64,000 nt of DNA from Streptomyces tendae (GCF_014650435.1 NZ_BMUY01000005.1:248001-312000), one strand, 5' to 3'; numbered from the stretch's first letter, positions 24,765 to 35,438 are shown. Notes: a model not told the origin generated them from the letters alone. Numbers and translations are program-made.

Positions 24765-27428
24765 GTGAGCGTGCCCGCGCTGCTGCTCCCGGTACGGGCC
24801 GCCCTGCCGGTACTCACGCGCGCGCGTGCCCACGAGGAAGGGCATCGGGCGTCGGTGTTCTGGGGAGCGGTCGCCGTCGAGGCCCTGCACCTGGTGGCAC
24901 GCGGACTGTTGCTGCCCGGCCTGTCCGCGGCCGAACACGACGCCTGGCGCGCGGGTCCGCTGGGCGCACAGGAGACCGAGCGGGTCCGTCATCTCGCCGC
25001 CGCCATGCCGCCCGAGGCGCACGCGGTCCCGGTCGACGACACCGGCCCCCCGCGTCTGCCCGACCCGGAGGACCTGGTGCGCTCCTTCCTGGACGCCGTC
25101 GCGGACACACTGCCCCGCTCCCCCGCCGCCGCACTGGTGACGGCCGGGCCCGCCTACGCCTCGCGGGAGCCGCGGCTCTCCCCCGAACTGCGCGAATGGG
25201 CCCTGGACGTCGCCGCGGGGCACGACACGGGCGTACGGCTGTCGCTCCGTGTCGAGGTGCGGGGACTGTCGGCCGCGGCTCCCCAGGACGCCCGGCCGAC
25301 GTTCCGGGTGGTGCCCCAGGTGCACAGCGTCAGTGATCCCGCGCTGGTCGCGGACACCGCCGAGGTGTGGGCCGGCACCGTCGGCGCCGCGTTCGGCACG
25401 CGCGCGCGAATGGACGCCCTGCTCGCCCTGCGCCGGGCGGCACGGGCCTGGCCCTCGCTCACCCCCCTGCTGTCGGCGGCCGTTCCCGACGCGGTCGCGC
25501 TCACCGACGCAGAGATCGCCGAGCTGCTCGGCTCCGCGTCCCTGGCGCTCGCCGACGCCGGAGTCGACGTGCACTGGCCGAGGGAGCTGGCCCGCGACCT
25601 GACCGAGCACGCCGAGGTGGGGCCCCCGGACGGTGATCCGGGCTCGCGCACCACCGGGTCCGAGACCGGCGCGTCGTTCCTGTCCGCCGACGCACTGCTC
25701 GCCTTCAACTGGACGTTCGCCCTGGGCGGCAAGGGCCTTACGCGCGAGGAGCTGGACCTGCTGGCCGAGGCGAACCGCCCCGTCGTGCGCCTGCGCGACC
25801 AGTGGGTGCTCGTCGACCCGGAGGAGGCCCACCGCGCCCGCGCCCGGCAGGACCACAAGGTCACGCCGGTCGACGCGCTCGCCGCCGCTCTGACGGGCTC
25901 CACGGAGGTCGACGGACGCCGTGTGGAGGTGCGGCCCACGGGATGGCTGGCGACGGTGCGGGAACGCCTCGCCGACCCCGAGGCGCAGGAGGCCGTGGCA
26001 CAGCCGACCGCCCTCCGGGCCACGTTGCGCGACTATCAGCGGCGAGGCCTCAACTGGCTGGTGCGCATGACGTCGTTGGGCCTCGGCTGCTGTCTCGCCG
26101 ACGACATGGGGCTCGGGAAGACCGTCACCCTGATCGCCCTGCACCTGCACCGGCAGACGGACGCGGAGGCTGCCGGTCCCACCCTGGTGGTCTGCCCGAC
26201 CTCCCTGATGGGCAACTGGCAGCGGGAGATCGAGCGGTTCGCACCCGGCACGCCCGTACGCCGCTTCCACGGCACCCGCCGCGACCTCGACGACCTCGCG
26301 GACGGCGAGTTCGTGCTGACCACCTACGGCACCATGCGTCTGGACACCGACCGGCTCTCCGCGGTCTCGTGGGGCATGGTCGTGGCGGACGAGGCGCAGC
26401 ACGTGAAGAACCCGTACTCCGAGACCGCGCGGCAACTGCGTTCCATCAGCGCCCGCGCGCGCGTGGCCCTGACCGGAACCCCGGTGGAGAACAACCTCTC
26501 GGAGCTGTGGGCCGTCCTCGACTGGGCCACACCCGGGCTGCTGGGCCGGCTCGGCAGCTTCCGCCGGCACTACGCCCAGGCCGTCGAGGGCGGACAGGAC
26601 CCGGCGGCGGTGGAGCGACTGGCCCGGCTCGTAGGGCCCTTCCTGCTGCGACGCCGCAAGTCGGACCCCGGAATCGCACCGGAGCTGCCGCCGAAGACCG
26701 AGACGGACCGCCCCGTGTCGCTGACGACGGAACAGACGGCGCTGTACGAGGCGGTGGTGCGCGAGGCGCTCGCGGAGATCGCCGGAGCCGACCACATGGC
26801 GCGGCGCGGCCTGATCGTGAAGCTGCTGACGGGCCTCAAGCAGATCTGCAACCACCCGGCGCAGTTCCTCAAGGAGGACCGGCCGAAGATCACCGGCCGC
26901 TCCGGGAAGCTGGAACTGCTGGACGAGTTGCTCGACACGATCCTCGCCGAGGAGGCGAGCGTGCTGGTCTTCACGCAGTACGTGCAGATGGCACGGCTTC
27001 TGGAGCAGCACCTGGCGGTGCGCGGAGTGTCGTCGATGTTCCTGCACGGCGGCACCTCCGTCCCCACACGGGAGTCGATGGTGCGGCGGTTCCAGGAAGG
27101 CGAGGTTCCGGTCTTCCTGCTGTCGCTGAAGGCGGCAGGTACCGGACTGAACCTCACGCGCGCGGAGCACGTCGTGCACTACGACCGCTGGTGGAATCCG
27201 GCCGTCGAGGCACAGGCCACCGACCGTGCCTACCGGATCGGCCAGACCCGCCCCGTGCAGGTGCACCGGCTGATCGCGGAGGGGACCATCGAGGACCGCA
27301 TCGCCGCCCTGCTGAACCGCAAGAGGGAACTCGCCGACGCCGTGCTGGGCTCGGGCGACGCGGCGCTCACGGAACTGACGGACGCGGAACTGGCCGACCT
27401 GGTCGAACTGCGAGGGGGTACGCGATGA
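24765..27428 (+). CDS. SNF2/Rad54-family helicase (DEAQ), N-terminus probably longer
   Basis: 887 residues from the first standard start (GTG 24765). The same frame is open and codon-biased like a gene back to TAA 24558, and GAGGA at 24552-24556 is well placed for the non-standard codon ATC 24564, which would add 67 residues (residues 14-22 of the extension are ISALADCCA). A TATACT -10-like box lies at 24517-24522. SNF2 core motifs: DDMGLGKTVTLIALH (I), VADEAQHVKN (II), ALTGTPVENNLSELW (III), VLVFTQYVQMARLLEQHL (IV), LKAAGTGLNLTRAEHVVHYD (V) and QATDRAYRIGQ (VI). Its stop overlaps the next ATG. Members remodel protein-DNA complexes and pair with SWIM-domain proteins, as here. Confidence 0.9.
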   Translation: MSVPALLLPVRAALPVLTRARAHEEGHRASVFWGAVAVEALHLVARGLLLPGLSAAEHDAWRAGPLGAQETERVRHLAAAMPPEAHAVPVDDTGPPRLPDPEDLVRSFLDAVADTLPRSPAAALVTAGPAYASREPRLSPELREWALDVAAGHDTGVRLSLRVEVRGLSAAAPQDARPTFRVVPQVHSVSDPALVADTAEVWAGTVGAAFGTRARMDALLALRRAARAWPSLTPLLSAAVPDAVALTDAEIAELLGSASLALADAGVDVHWPRELARDLTEHAEVGPPDGDPGSRTTGSETGASFLSADALLAFNWTFALGGKGLTREELDLLAEANRPVVRLRDQWVLVDPEEAHRARARQDHKVTPVDALAAALTGSTEVDGRRVEVRPTGWLATVRERLADPEAQEAVAQPTALRATLRDYQRRGLNWLVRMTSLGLGCCLADDMGLGKTVTLIALHLHRQTDAEAAGPTLVVCPTSLMGNWQREIERFAPGTPVRRFHGTRRDLDDLADGEFVLTTYGTMRLDTDRLSAVSWGMVVADEAQHVKNPYSETARQLRSISARARVALTGTPVENNLSELWAVLDWATPGLLGRLGSFRRHYAQAVEGGQDPAAVERLARLVGPFLLRRRKSDPGIAPELPPKTETDRPVSLTTEQTALYEAVVREALAEIAGADHMARRGLIVKLLTGLKQICNHPAQFLKEDRPKITGRSGKLELLDELLDTILAEEASVLVFTQYVQMARLLEQHLAVRGVSSMFLHGGTSVPTRESMVRRFQEGEVPVFLLSLKAAGTGLNLTRAEHVVHYDRWWNPAVEAQATDRAYRIGQTRPVQVHRLIAEGTIEDRIAALLNRKRELADAVLGSGDAALTELTDAELADLVELRGGTR

Positions 27429-28693
27429 CTCGGTACGACAACGAGGCGGAACGGACGTTCGTCGCGCTGCCGCCCGCACAGGGACGGGGCTTCGCGCAGA
27501 CCTGGTGGGGTCGCGCCTGGCTGAAGGCGCTGGAGGACGCGGCGATGGACGCGGCGCAGGTGAAGACGGGACGCAGGCTCGCGCGCGCGGGAGCGGTCGG
27601 CGCGGTGTCGGTGCGGCCGGGACGCATCACCGCGGTCGTCCACGACAGGGACCGTACGGCGCATCGGGCCGACGTACTGCTGGAGCGGCTCTCCGACGCG
27701 CAGTGGGACCGCTTTGTCGACATGGCGATCGAGCGCTCCGGGCATGTCGCGGCGCTGCTGGACCGTGACATGCCGCCGCACCTGGTCGAGGACGCCGCGG
27801 CCGCCGGCATCGACCTGCTGCCGGGCATGGGCGACTTGGAACCCGAGTGCGACTGCGGCGCCTGGGACCACTGCGGGCACACCGCGGCGCTCTGCTACCA
27901 GGTGGCCAGGCTGCTGGACCAGGATCCCTTCGTCCTGCTGCTGATGCGGGGCCGCGCGGAGGGCGCCGTACTCGAGGCCCTCCAGACTCAGGGTTCCGCG
28001 CCCGCGGAAGCGGTCGCTCCCCGACCGGAGGGGGTGGACGCCGCCGAGGCGTACGCGGCGGGACAGGTACTGCCGCCGCTGCCCGCACCGCCCGGCCTCG
28101 GGGACGGTCCGGGTGTACCGCCGTCCCTGGACACGGAGGCGGCCGCCCCGCCCGGCGTCGAGCCGTCCTGCCTGTCGTTCCTGGCCTCCCGGACGGCTGC
28201 GGAGGCGCACCGCCTGCTCGCCGAGGCCCTGCGCGCCGGGCACGACGGGCGGGCCGTGGGCCCGGAGCCGACCGTGGCACAGGATGCGGTGCGTCTGGCC
28301 GCGGGGGATCCCGGTCCCGATGTGCTGGACCGCCTCAGTGATGGTTCCGGGCGCACGCGGGAGGCCCTGGCCGCGGCCGTACGCGCGTGGCGGCTCGGCG
28401 GTGGGGCCGCCCTGTCCGTGCTCGAGGAGGAGTGGGCGGTGGAGGGCGACGCTGCCGCACGCGCGCGTGCGGCACTGGAATCGGCCTGGGAGGAGGACGA
28501 GCGGCCGTCGTTGCGGGCGCGCGCCAACCGGTGGACCGTCGTCGGCGCACCGCACCAGCTCCGCCTGGACCGCGAGGGACGCTGGTGGCCGTACCGCAGG
28601 GAGCACGGCCGTTGGGTCCCGGTGGGCGGCGCCGACCAGGACCCGGCGACGGCCCTCGCCGCCGCGGCCCTCGCAACGGGGGACGAGACCTGA
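27425..28693 (+). CDS. SWIM zinc-finger protein
   Basis: 422 residues; ATG 27425 overlaps the SNF2 stop (ATGA). N-terminal conserved block FAQTWWGRAWLKALEDAAMD, then the SWIM finger CDCGAWDHCGH (CxCx4CxH type) at about 142-152. Ala/Arg-rich helical C-terminus ending in a Trp-rich motif, RWWPYRREHGRWVPVGG. SWIM domains bind DNA or protein. The fixed SNF2-SWIM gene pair in bacteria suggests that this protein guides or regulates the helicase. Confidence 0.9.
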   Translation: MTRYDNEAERTFVALPPAQGRGFAQTWWGRAWLKALEDAAMDAAQVKTGRRLARAGAVGAVSVRPGRITAVVHDRDRTAHRADVLLERLSDAQWDRFVDMAIERSGHVAALLDRDMPPHLVEDAAAAGIDLLPGMGDLEPECDCGAWDHCGHTAALCYQVARLLDQDPFVLLLMRGRAEGAVLEALQTQGSAPAEAVAPRPEGVDAAEAYAAGQVLPPLPAPPGLGDGPGVPPSLDTEAAAPPGVEPSCLSFLASRTAAEAHRLLAEALRAGHDGRAVGPEPTVAQDAVRLAAGDPGPDVLDRLSDGSGRTREALAAAVRAWRLGGGAALSVLEEEWAVEGDAAARARAALESAWEEDERPSLRARANRWTVVGAPHQLRLDREGRWWPYRREHGRWVPVGGADQDPATALAAAALATGDET

Positions 28694-28813
28694 CGCCCGG
28701 CCCGACCGAGCCCGGCCGGCACTGCCCTCACCAGACCTGACCTGCGCTGTTCTGGCTCCTCGGCTCTCCCCCGCCCCGTCCGGCGCGCACGGATCCGGGG
28801 CCGTCGACCGAGC

Positions 28814-28861
28814 CGCACGGGCTCCGGCCCCCTCCCGCGGGAGGGGGCCGGAGCCCGTGTG
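28814..28861. terminator. Very strong intrinsic terminator
   Basis: A perfect 20-bp stem, CACGGGCTCCGGCCCCCTCC (28816-28835) with its exact complement at 28840-28859, tetraloop CGCG, and two more outer pairs. It separates the convergent SWIM and xylA genes. The rest of 28694-28813 shows no gene. Confidence 0.9.
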
Positions 28862-28879
28862 CACAGGGGCGAGGACGGA

Positions 28880-30112
<1,233 letters not shown>

Positions 30113-30198
30113 ATGCACACACGGTCCTGGGAAGGGACAAGGTGTCCCCGAAGGAGTGAAGGCCGGGTCCCAGGACCCGCGGAAGAGGGAGAAGCCCG

Positions 30199-31644
30199 AT
30201 GTCAGCAGCCGAGGGTCCGCTCGTCGTCGGCGTGGACACGTCCACCCAGTCCACCAAGGCGCTGGTCGTCGACGCGGCCACCGGCCGGGTCGTCGCGAGC
30301 GGCCAGGCGCCCCACACCGTGTCGTCCGGGGCCGGCCGGGAGAGCGACCCGCGTCAGTGGTGGGACGCGCTGGGCGAGGCCCTGAGTCAGTGCGGCGACG
30401 CCGCCCGGGAGGCCGCGGCGGTCTCCATCGGCGGGCAGCAGCACGGTCTGGTCACGCTCGACGCGCAGGGCGAGCCGGTGCGCCCCGCCCTGCTGTGGAA
30501 CGACGTCCGCTCGGCACCGCAGGCCCGCCGGCTGATCGACGAGCTGGGCGGGGCCAAGGCATGGGCTGAGCGCACGGGGAGCGTGCCCAGCGCCTCCTTC
30601 ACGGTCACCAAGTGGGCCTGGCTGGCCGAGCAGGAGCCGGAGGCGGTCCGCGCGGTGAGGGCCGTACGGCTCCCCCACGACTACCTGACCGAGCGCCTCA
30701 CCGGCGAGGGGACCACCGACCGCGGCGACGCGTCCGGCACCGGCTGGTGGGCGTCGGGCACCGAGGCGTACGACGAGGGGATCCTCGCGCGTGTGGGACT
30801 CGATCCGGCGCTGCTGCCCCGGGTCGTCCGGCCCGGCGAGGTGGCCGGCACCGTGCGCACCGGCCACGGCCTGCCGTTCTCCAAGGGGACCCTGGTCGCG
30901 GCCGGCACCGGCGACAACGCGGCCGCCGCGCTGGGCCTCGGGCTGCGCCCCGGTGTCCCGGTGATGAGCCTCGGCACGTCGGGCACGGTGTACGCCGTGT
31001 CGCAGCGCCGGCCCGCCGACCCGACCGGTACGGTGGCGGGCTTCGCCGACGCGCGCGGCGACTGGCTGCCGCTTGCCTGCACCCTCAACTGCACGCTCGC
31101 CGTCGACCGTGTCGCCTCTCTGCTGGGTCTGGACCGGGAAGCCGTCGAGCCGGGCACCGACGCCACGCTCCTGCCCTTCCTGGACGGCGAGCGCACACCG
31201 AACCTCCCGCATTCCTCCGGTCTCCTGTACGGGCTGCGGCACGACACGACCGCCGGCCAGCTGCTCCAGGCCGCCTACGACGGCGCGGTGCACTCGCTGC
31301 TCGCCGCGCTCGACCTGGTACTCGACGCCGACGCGGACCCGTCCGCGCCGCTGCTGCTGATCGGCGGCGGCGCCCGGGGCACGGCCTGGCAGCAGACCGT
31401 ACGGCGGCTGTCGGGACGCCCGGTGCAGATCCCGGAGGCCAGGGAACTGGTCGCGCTCGGCGCCGCGGCACAGGCCGCCGGCCTGCTGACCGGCGAAGAC
31501 GCGGCCGCCGTCGCCCGGCGCTGGAACACGGCCGCCGGACCGGTCCTCGACGCCGTGGAACGGGACCGGGCGACGCTGGACAGGATCACCGGGGTACTCT
31601 CCGACGCGGCACCGCTGCTGGAACGGGATGCGACCTCCCACTGA
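30199..31644 (+). CDS. xylB: Xylulokinase
   Basis: 481 residues. FGGY-type carbohydrate kinase: phosphate-binding GVDTSTQSTKALVVD at the N-terminus, SIGGQQHGLVTLD and ALLWNDVRS for sugar binding, AGTGDNAAAALGLG, SLGTSGTVYAVS (adenosine region) and LLLIGGGARG near the C-terminus. It phosphorylates D-xylulose to xylulose 5-phosphate for the pentose phosphate pathway, completing the path opened by xylA. GGGAGAAG precedes ATG 30199. The ROK gene follows in the same direction after 207 bp that contain a hairpin. Confidence 0.96.
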   Translation: MSAAEGPLVVGVDTSTQSTKALVVDAATGRVVASGQAPHTVSSGAGRESDPRQWWDALGEALSQCGDAAREAAAVSIGGQQHGLVTLDAQGEPVRPALLWNDVRSAPQARRLIDELGGAKAWAERTGSVPSASFTVTKWAWLAEQEPEAVRAVRAVRLPHDYLTERLTGEGTTDRGDASGTGWWASGTEAYDEGILARVGLDPALLPRVVRPGEVAGTVRTGHGLPFSKGTLVAAGTGDNAAAALGLGLRPGVPVMSLGTSGTVYAVSQRRPADPTGTVAGFADARGDWLPLACTLNCTLAVDRVASLLGLDREAVEPGTDATLLPFLDGERTPNLPHSSGLLYGLRHDTTAGQLLQAAYDGAVHSLLAALDLVLDADADPSAPLLLIGGGARGTAWQQTVRRLSGRPVQIPEARELVALGAAAQAAGLLTGEDAAAVARRWNTAAGPVLDAVERDRATLDRITGVLSDAAPLLERDATSH

Positions 31645-31733
31645 GACCGCGCTCGTCACGGGTGGACCGCCGCCGGCCGGTGCGCGGACGGGTGCCGCGG
31701 GCACGTCGTTGGCGGACCGGGACGTGGCGGCGA

Positions 31734-31757
31734 GGGGACACCTCTCCCGGTGTTTCC
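31734..31757 (+). terminator. Hairpin downstream of xylB
   Basis: GGGGACACC (31734-31742), 6-nt loop, GGTGTTTCC (31749-31757): a 9-bp stem including two G-U pairs. Probably limits read-through from xylB into the regulator gene. Confidence 0.4.
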
Positions 31758-31851
31758 CGGCGACGGGCCGCCCGCCCGTGGACCGACCGTGCCGCGGGGC
31801 CCACGGCCCGGTGCCGGACCGAGCGACGACAGACCAAGGACTGACGGAGGC

Positions 31852-33060
31852 ATGACCGCACCGCCGCACGAAGCCCACCCGGCCCGTCCCGGGCGCGCGC
31901 TGCCGGACACCCAGCAGGGAATGCGCCGTCGCAATCTCGCGCGGGTGATGCACACCGTCAGCGCCGAGGGTCCACTGTCCCGGGCCGCCGTCGCCTCACG
32001 GATCGGGCTGACGCGAGCGGCGGTGTCGACCCTCGTGGACGAACTGGTCCGCTCGGGACTGCTGGAGGAGCTGGGTCCCGAGCGCCCCGGCCGCGTGGGC
32101 CGGCCCGGATCCGCGCTCGCCGTCAGCGCGCAGGGTCCGGCCGGCATCGGGGCGGAGATCGGCGTCGACCATCTCGCGGTCTGTGCGGTAGACCTGCGCG
32201 GCCGGGTACGCGCGCGTGCCGTTCGCTACGGAAGCAATCGAGGCCGTTCGCCGGAGCCGGTGCTCGCGCAGCTCACCGGCCTGGTGCGGCAGGTCGTGTC
32301 GGAGGCGGAGGCCGAGGGGCTGTGGCCGGCCGGGATCGCGGTGGCCGTGCCGGGTCTCGTGGCCCGGGACGGCCGGACCGTCGTACGCGCCCCGAACCTG
32401 GACTGGCACGACGCGGACCTTGGCGCGCTGCTGCCCGCGGACCTGCCGCCGACGGTGGACAACGAGGCCAATTTCGGTGCGCTCGCCGAACTCTGGCTCG
32501 GCGACGGTACTCCCCGGGACTTCCTGCACGTCTCGGCCGAGATCGGCATCGGTGCGGCCGTGGTGTTCGACGGTCGGCTGCTGCGCGGTACCCGCGGATT
32601 CGCCGGCGAGCTGGGGCACGTGCCGGTCCATCCCGACGGTCCCGACTGCGCGTGCGGCGGCCGCGGGTGCCTGGAGCAGTACGCCGGTGAGAAGGCGGTC
32701 CTGCGTGCGGCGGGCGTGGAGCCCGGGGAAGACCGTGTCGGCCTGCTCGCCGGACGTGCCGCGGAGGGCGACGAGGACGTGCGGCGTGCCCTGCGCGAGG
32801 CGGGCACGGCACTCGGCATCGCCCTGACCGGTGCGGTGAACCTGCTGGACCCCGAGGGTGTGGTGCTGGGCGGCGCGCTGGCCGGTCTCGCGCCTTGGCT
32901 GCTGCCGTCGCTGCGGGAGGAACTGGCCCGACGCACCGCCGGTCCCGCATGCCCGGTGGCGGTGTCGGAGCTGGGCCCGCAGGGACCGTTGCTCGGCGCC
33001 GCGCACTCCGTGGTGCGTGCGGTCCTGGACGACCCGGGCGCGCTCGCCCGGCAGGCCTGA
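31852..33060 (+). CDS. ROK-family transcriptional regulator (XylR-type)
   Basis: 402 residues from ATG 31852 with AAGGA 11 nt upstream. N-terminal winged helix at about 25-85 (LSRAAVASRIGLTRAAVSTL, VDELVRSGLLEELGP) followed by a ROK sugar-kinase-like fold: AVAVPGLVARDGRTVV, VDNEANFGALAELWLG, GAAVVFDGRLLRGTRGFAGE and the zinc motif HPDGPDCACGGRGCLEQYAG. Placed directly after xylB, it most likely represses xylA and xylB and is released by xylose; this is standard for the family but not shown here. Confidence 0.9.
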   Translation: MTAPPHEAHPARPGRALPDTQQGMRRRNLARVMHTVSAEGPLSRAAVASRIGLTRAAVSTLVDELVRSGLLEELGPERPGRVGRPGSALAVSAQGPAGIGAEIGVDHLAVCAVDLRGRVRARAVRYGSNRGRSPEPVLAQLTGLVRQVVSEAEAEGLWPAGIAVAVPGLVARDGRTVVRAPNLDWHDADLGALLPADLPPTVDNEANFGALAELWLGDGTPRDFLHVSAEIGIGAAVVFDGRLLRGTRGFAGELGHVPVHPDGPDCACGGRGCLEQYAGEKAVLRAAGVEPGEDRVGLLAGRAAEGDEDVRRALREAGTALGIALTGAVNLLDPEGVVLGGALAGLAPWLLPSLREELARRTAGPACPVAVSELGPQGPLLGAAHSVVRAVLDDPGALARQA

Positions 33061-33107
33061 CACCACCCGGCAGACGGTCCGCCGCCTACCTGGCCCGCCA
33101 CTCTCGT

Positions 33108-33123
33108 TCACTCGATCGAGTGA
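33108..33123. promoter_or_regulatory. Perfect 16-bp palindrome, candidate operator
   Basis: TCACTCGATCGAGTGA is fully self-complementary, 48 bp after the ROK stop. Its AT-balanced centre looks more like a protein-binding site than a terminator. Confidence 0.4.
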
Positions 33124-33276
33124 GCACTGTGTCCACAAGGCGGTGGCTGTCCACGGAACGGCGCGGCGCTCTACTGCGCAACCCCCGCTCCCCGTACGGT
33201 GATTCACGCGGACGCACCTCGCCCACCGGGCGGTCGGACGTTCGCGTCGGCATCCCGCTTCGCGGTTCGTGTCGCT

Positions 33277-33336
33277 CCGTCATGTCGCCACGGCATGCAG
33301 CCCGCCATGCCGGCCCCGTCATGTCGCTGCGGCATG
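33277..33336. repeat. Repeated CATG-rich element upstream of the amidase gene
   Basis: CCGTCATGTCGCCACGGCATG (33277-33297, 21 bp) recurs at 33316-33336 with two changes, 39 bp apart (start to start). More CATG and GGCATG words lie between and after. This fills the middle of the 352-bp gap before the amidase gene. No promoter hexamers are obvious there. Confidence 0.6.
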
Positions 33337-33412
33337 TCGCTCCGTCAATGGCGAGCGGCCGAGCAGCCACCCCCCACCGGGCCCAGGGCCCCACCGACGA
33401 AAGGGCAATCCC

Positions 33413-34018
33413 ATGGAAAGGGAGAGGACAGCACCCGCTCCGACCAGGCGGCGACTCCTGAAGGGCGCCGCGTTGGCCACCGTCCCGTACACCCTGCTCT
33501 CCGGTACCCGAGCCGCCGCCCGGGCCCGTGCCGTCGACTACCCCTCCGCGGAGTGGCTGCCGGCGAACACGTCGAACTACAGCCGGTCGAGCCGCCCCAC
33601 GGCCTACCCCGTCGACTACGTGGTCGTCCACGTCACGCAGGAGACGTACGACGACACCCTGTCCATCTTCCGCGACCCCGAGAGGCAGGTGTCCGCGCAC
33701 TACGTCGTCCGGTCCTCCGACGGGCACGTCGCGCAGTGCGTCCGCGAGGCGGACATCGCCTGGCACGCGGGCAACTGGGACTACAACACCCGCAGCATCG
33801 GAATCGAACACGAGGGGTGGGTGGACCGGCCCGAGTACTTCACCAACGCCCTGTACGAGCAGTCGGCCCGGCTCACCGCGGCGATCTGCACCGCCTACGG
33901 AATTCCCAAGGACCGCACGCACATCATCGCGCACCACGAGGTGCCCGGCAGCAACCACACGGACCCGGGGCCCTTCTGGGACTGGACCCGCTACATCAGA
34001 CTGGTCAACTTCGCCTGA
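33413..34018 (+). CDS. Tat-exported N-acetylmuramoyl-L-alanine amidase
   Basis: 201 residues from ATG 33413. A twin-arginine signal (TRRRLLKGAALATVP) ends near Ala-Arg-Ala, so the mature protein is secreted folded. The catalytic part is an Amidase_2 (zinc, T7 lysozyme-like) domain: VDYVVVHVTQE (first His), SAHYVVRSSDGHVAQCV, DIAWHAGN, SIGIEHEGW and IIAHHEVPGSNHTDPGP (second His and Asp-containing motif). It cleaves the bond between MurNAc and L-Ala in peptidoglycan. It is compact with no cell-wall-binding repeats. Confidence 0.93.
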   Translation: MERERTAPAPTRRRLLKGAALATVPYTLLSGTRAAARARAVDYPSAEWLPANTSNYSRSSRPTAYPVDYVVVHVTQETYDDTLSIFRDPERQVSAHYVVRSSDGHVAQCVREADIAWHAGNWDYNTRSIGIEHEGWVDRPEYFTNALYEQSARLTAAICTAYGIPKDRTHIIAHHEVPGSNHTDPGPFWDWTRYIRLVNFA

Positions 34019-34029
34019 CCTCTCGTCGG

Positions 34030-34054
34030 CCTGGCCCGGCCACGCCCGGCCAGG
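34030..34054 (+). terminator. Hairpin after the amidase gene
   Basis: CCTGGCC (34030-34036) pairs with GGCCAGG (34048-34054), 11 bp apart, just beyond the amidase stop. Confidence 0.4.
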
Positions 34055-34142
34055 GCCGGCCTCGTCGCCGGTCCACTCGGAACGCCACATTCGGGTGTCC
34101 GACCGGTCGAAGTGGTTGTCGGCGCGTACCAGCGGAGTCACG

Positions 34143-35438
34143 ATGTCCCACACCGCAACAGCGTCCGGGGAGGCCGAGTTGACTGATTCATGGCTGGCTC
34201 TGGAACCGGGAGCAGACCCCGTCGAGCGCGCGCGGACACTGCGCCGGGCCCACGAGACCTTCACCGAAGCGGGGACGGTGCCCCGGCCCGTGCGCGCCGT
34301 GGTGGCGGATTCGTGGCGGCGGTCGGTCCGGGCGGGCGTCGGCCCGGACGGCACCGCGAGCGTGGAGCTGATGGACGGCGACCTCGGCGCCTACCGGGCT
34401 GAGCACCCGCTGTCGCGGGTGATGCCGCTGTTCCGGGAACTGCTGGGGACGTTCGCCGCCGACGGCGAGCATCTGCTCGCGGTGTGCGACGCACACGGCA
34501 GGCTGCTGTGGGTCGAGGGGCATCCGGCCACCCGGCGCCGGGCGGGACGGATGAACTTCGTGCCCGGGGCCCGCTGGTCGGAGTCGGCGGTCGGGACGAA
34601 CGCGCCGGGCACGGCGGTGGCCGTCGGCCGTCCCGTGCAGGTCTTCGCGGCCGAGCACTTCATACGCCGGGTCCAGCCCTGGACCTGCGCCGCCGCTCCG
34701 GTGCACGATCCTCGTACCGGGCGGGTGCTCGGCGCCGTGGACATCACGGGCGGGGACGGTCTGGCGCATCCGCACAGTCTGGGTTTCGTACAGGCCGTGG
34801 CACGTGCCGCCGAGTCGCAGTTGGCGCTGCTCGCTCCGGAGCTGCCGGGGCCCGAGACGGCCGAGCTGACCGCGCTGGGCCGTGACGATGCCCTGCTGAG
34901 CGCGGGGGGTCGCAGGGTCAGGCTGAGCCGGCGGCACAGCGAGATCGTCGTGCTGCTGGCCCACCATCCGGAGGGTCTGACGGGCGACGAGTTGCTCTGT
35001 GCGCTGTACGAGAACGAGACGGTGCCGGCGGTGACGTTGCGGGCCGAACTGGCCCGCCTGCGCGGCATCCTGGGTCCCGGCCGGCTGGCTTCGCGGCCGT
35101 ACCGGCTCACGATGCCCGTCGAGTGCGACGCGGCCGTCGTCGAGCGTCGGCTGCGGGCCGGTGCGGTGACGGGGGCGGCGACGGTGTACGCGGGTCCGCT
35201 GCTGCCCGGCTCCCAGGCCCCGGCGGTCGTCCGGCTCCGGCGCCGGCTCGCCGACGGCCTGCGGGCGGCGCTGATCACCTGCGGTGACCCCGACCTGCTG
35301 GCCGACTGGGGCCACGCACCGTGGGGGGAGGACGATCTCGACGTGTGGCGTGCGCTCGCGGCGGTCCGGCCCACGGCGGCGACGCGCTCCCGGCTCGGAG
35401 CGCTGGAGGCCGAGCTGGCGGCGCCCGACCCGGGGTGA
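34143..35438 (+). CDS. GAF-domain transcriptional regulator (AcoR-like N-terminus, no AAA domain)
   Basis: 431 residues from ATG 34143 (CGGAG upstream). Residues about 30-240 match the sensor half of AcoR-type activators: VVADSWRRSVRAGV, HLLAVCDAHGRLLWVEGHP, FVPGARWSESAVGTNAPGTA and FAAEHFIRRVQPWTCAAAPV, with DPRTGRVLGAVDITGG. The sigma-54 AAA domain is absent; a C-terminal region (RRHSEIVVLLAHHPEGLTG...LRAELARLRGILG) looks like a winged helix. In actinomycetes such proteins sit next to and control aldehyde dehydrogenase genes, as here. It reads toward the dehydrogenase promoter. Confidence 0.85.
   Translation: MSHTATASGEAELTDSWLALEPGADPVERARTLRRAHETFTEAGTVPRPVRAVVADSWRRSVRAGVGPDGTASVELMDGDLGAYRAEHPLSRVMPLFRELLGTFAADGEHLLAVCDAHGRLLWVEGHPATRRRAGRMNFVPGARWSESAVGTNAPGTAVAVGRPVQVFAAEHFIRRVQPWTCAAAPVHDPRTGRVLGAVDITGGDGLAHPHSLGFVQAVARAAESQLALLAPELPGPETAELTALGRDDALLSAGGRRVRLSRRHSEIVVLLAHHPEGLTGDELLCALYENETVPAVTLRAELARLRGILGPGRLASRPYRLTMPVECDAAVVERRLRAGAVTGAATVYAGPLLPGSQAPAVVRLRRRLADGLRAALITCGDPDLLADWGHAPWGEDDLDVWRALAAVRPTAATRSRLGALEAELAAPDPG

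Noticed and set aside
24540..27479. A 979-codon leftward open frame.
   Set aside because: Exact antisense shadow of the SNF2 helicase; no domain motifs.
33269..33412. N-terminal extension of the amidase to an upstream GTG.
   Set aside because: The twin-arginine signal begins at ATG 33413; upstream sequence consists of the CATG-rich repeats.
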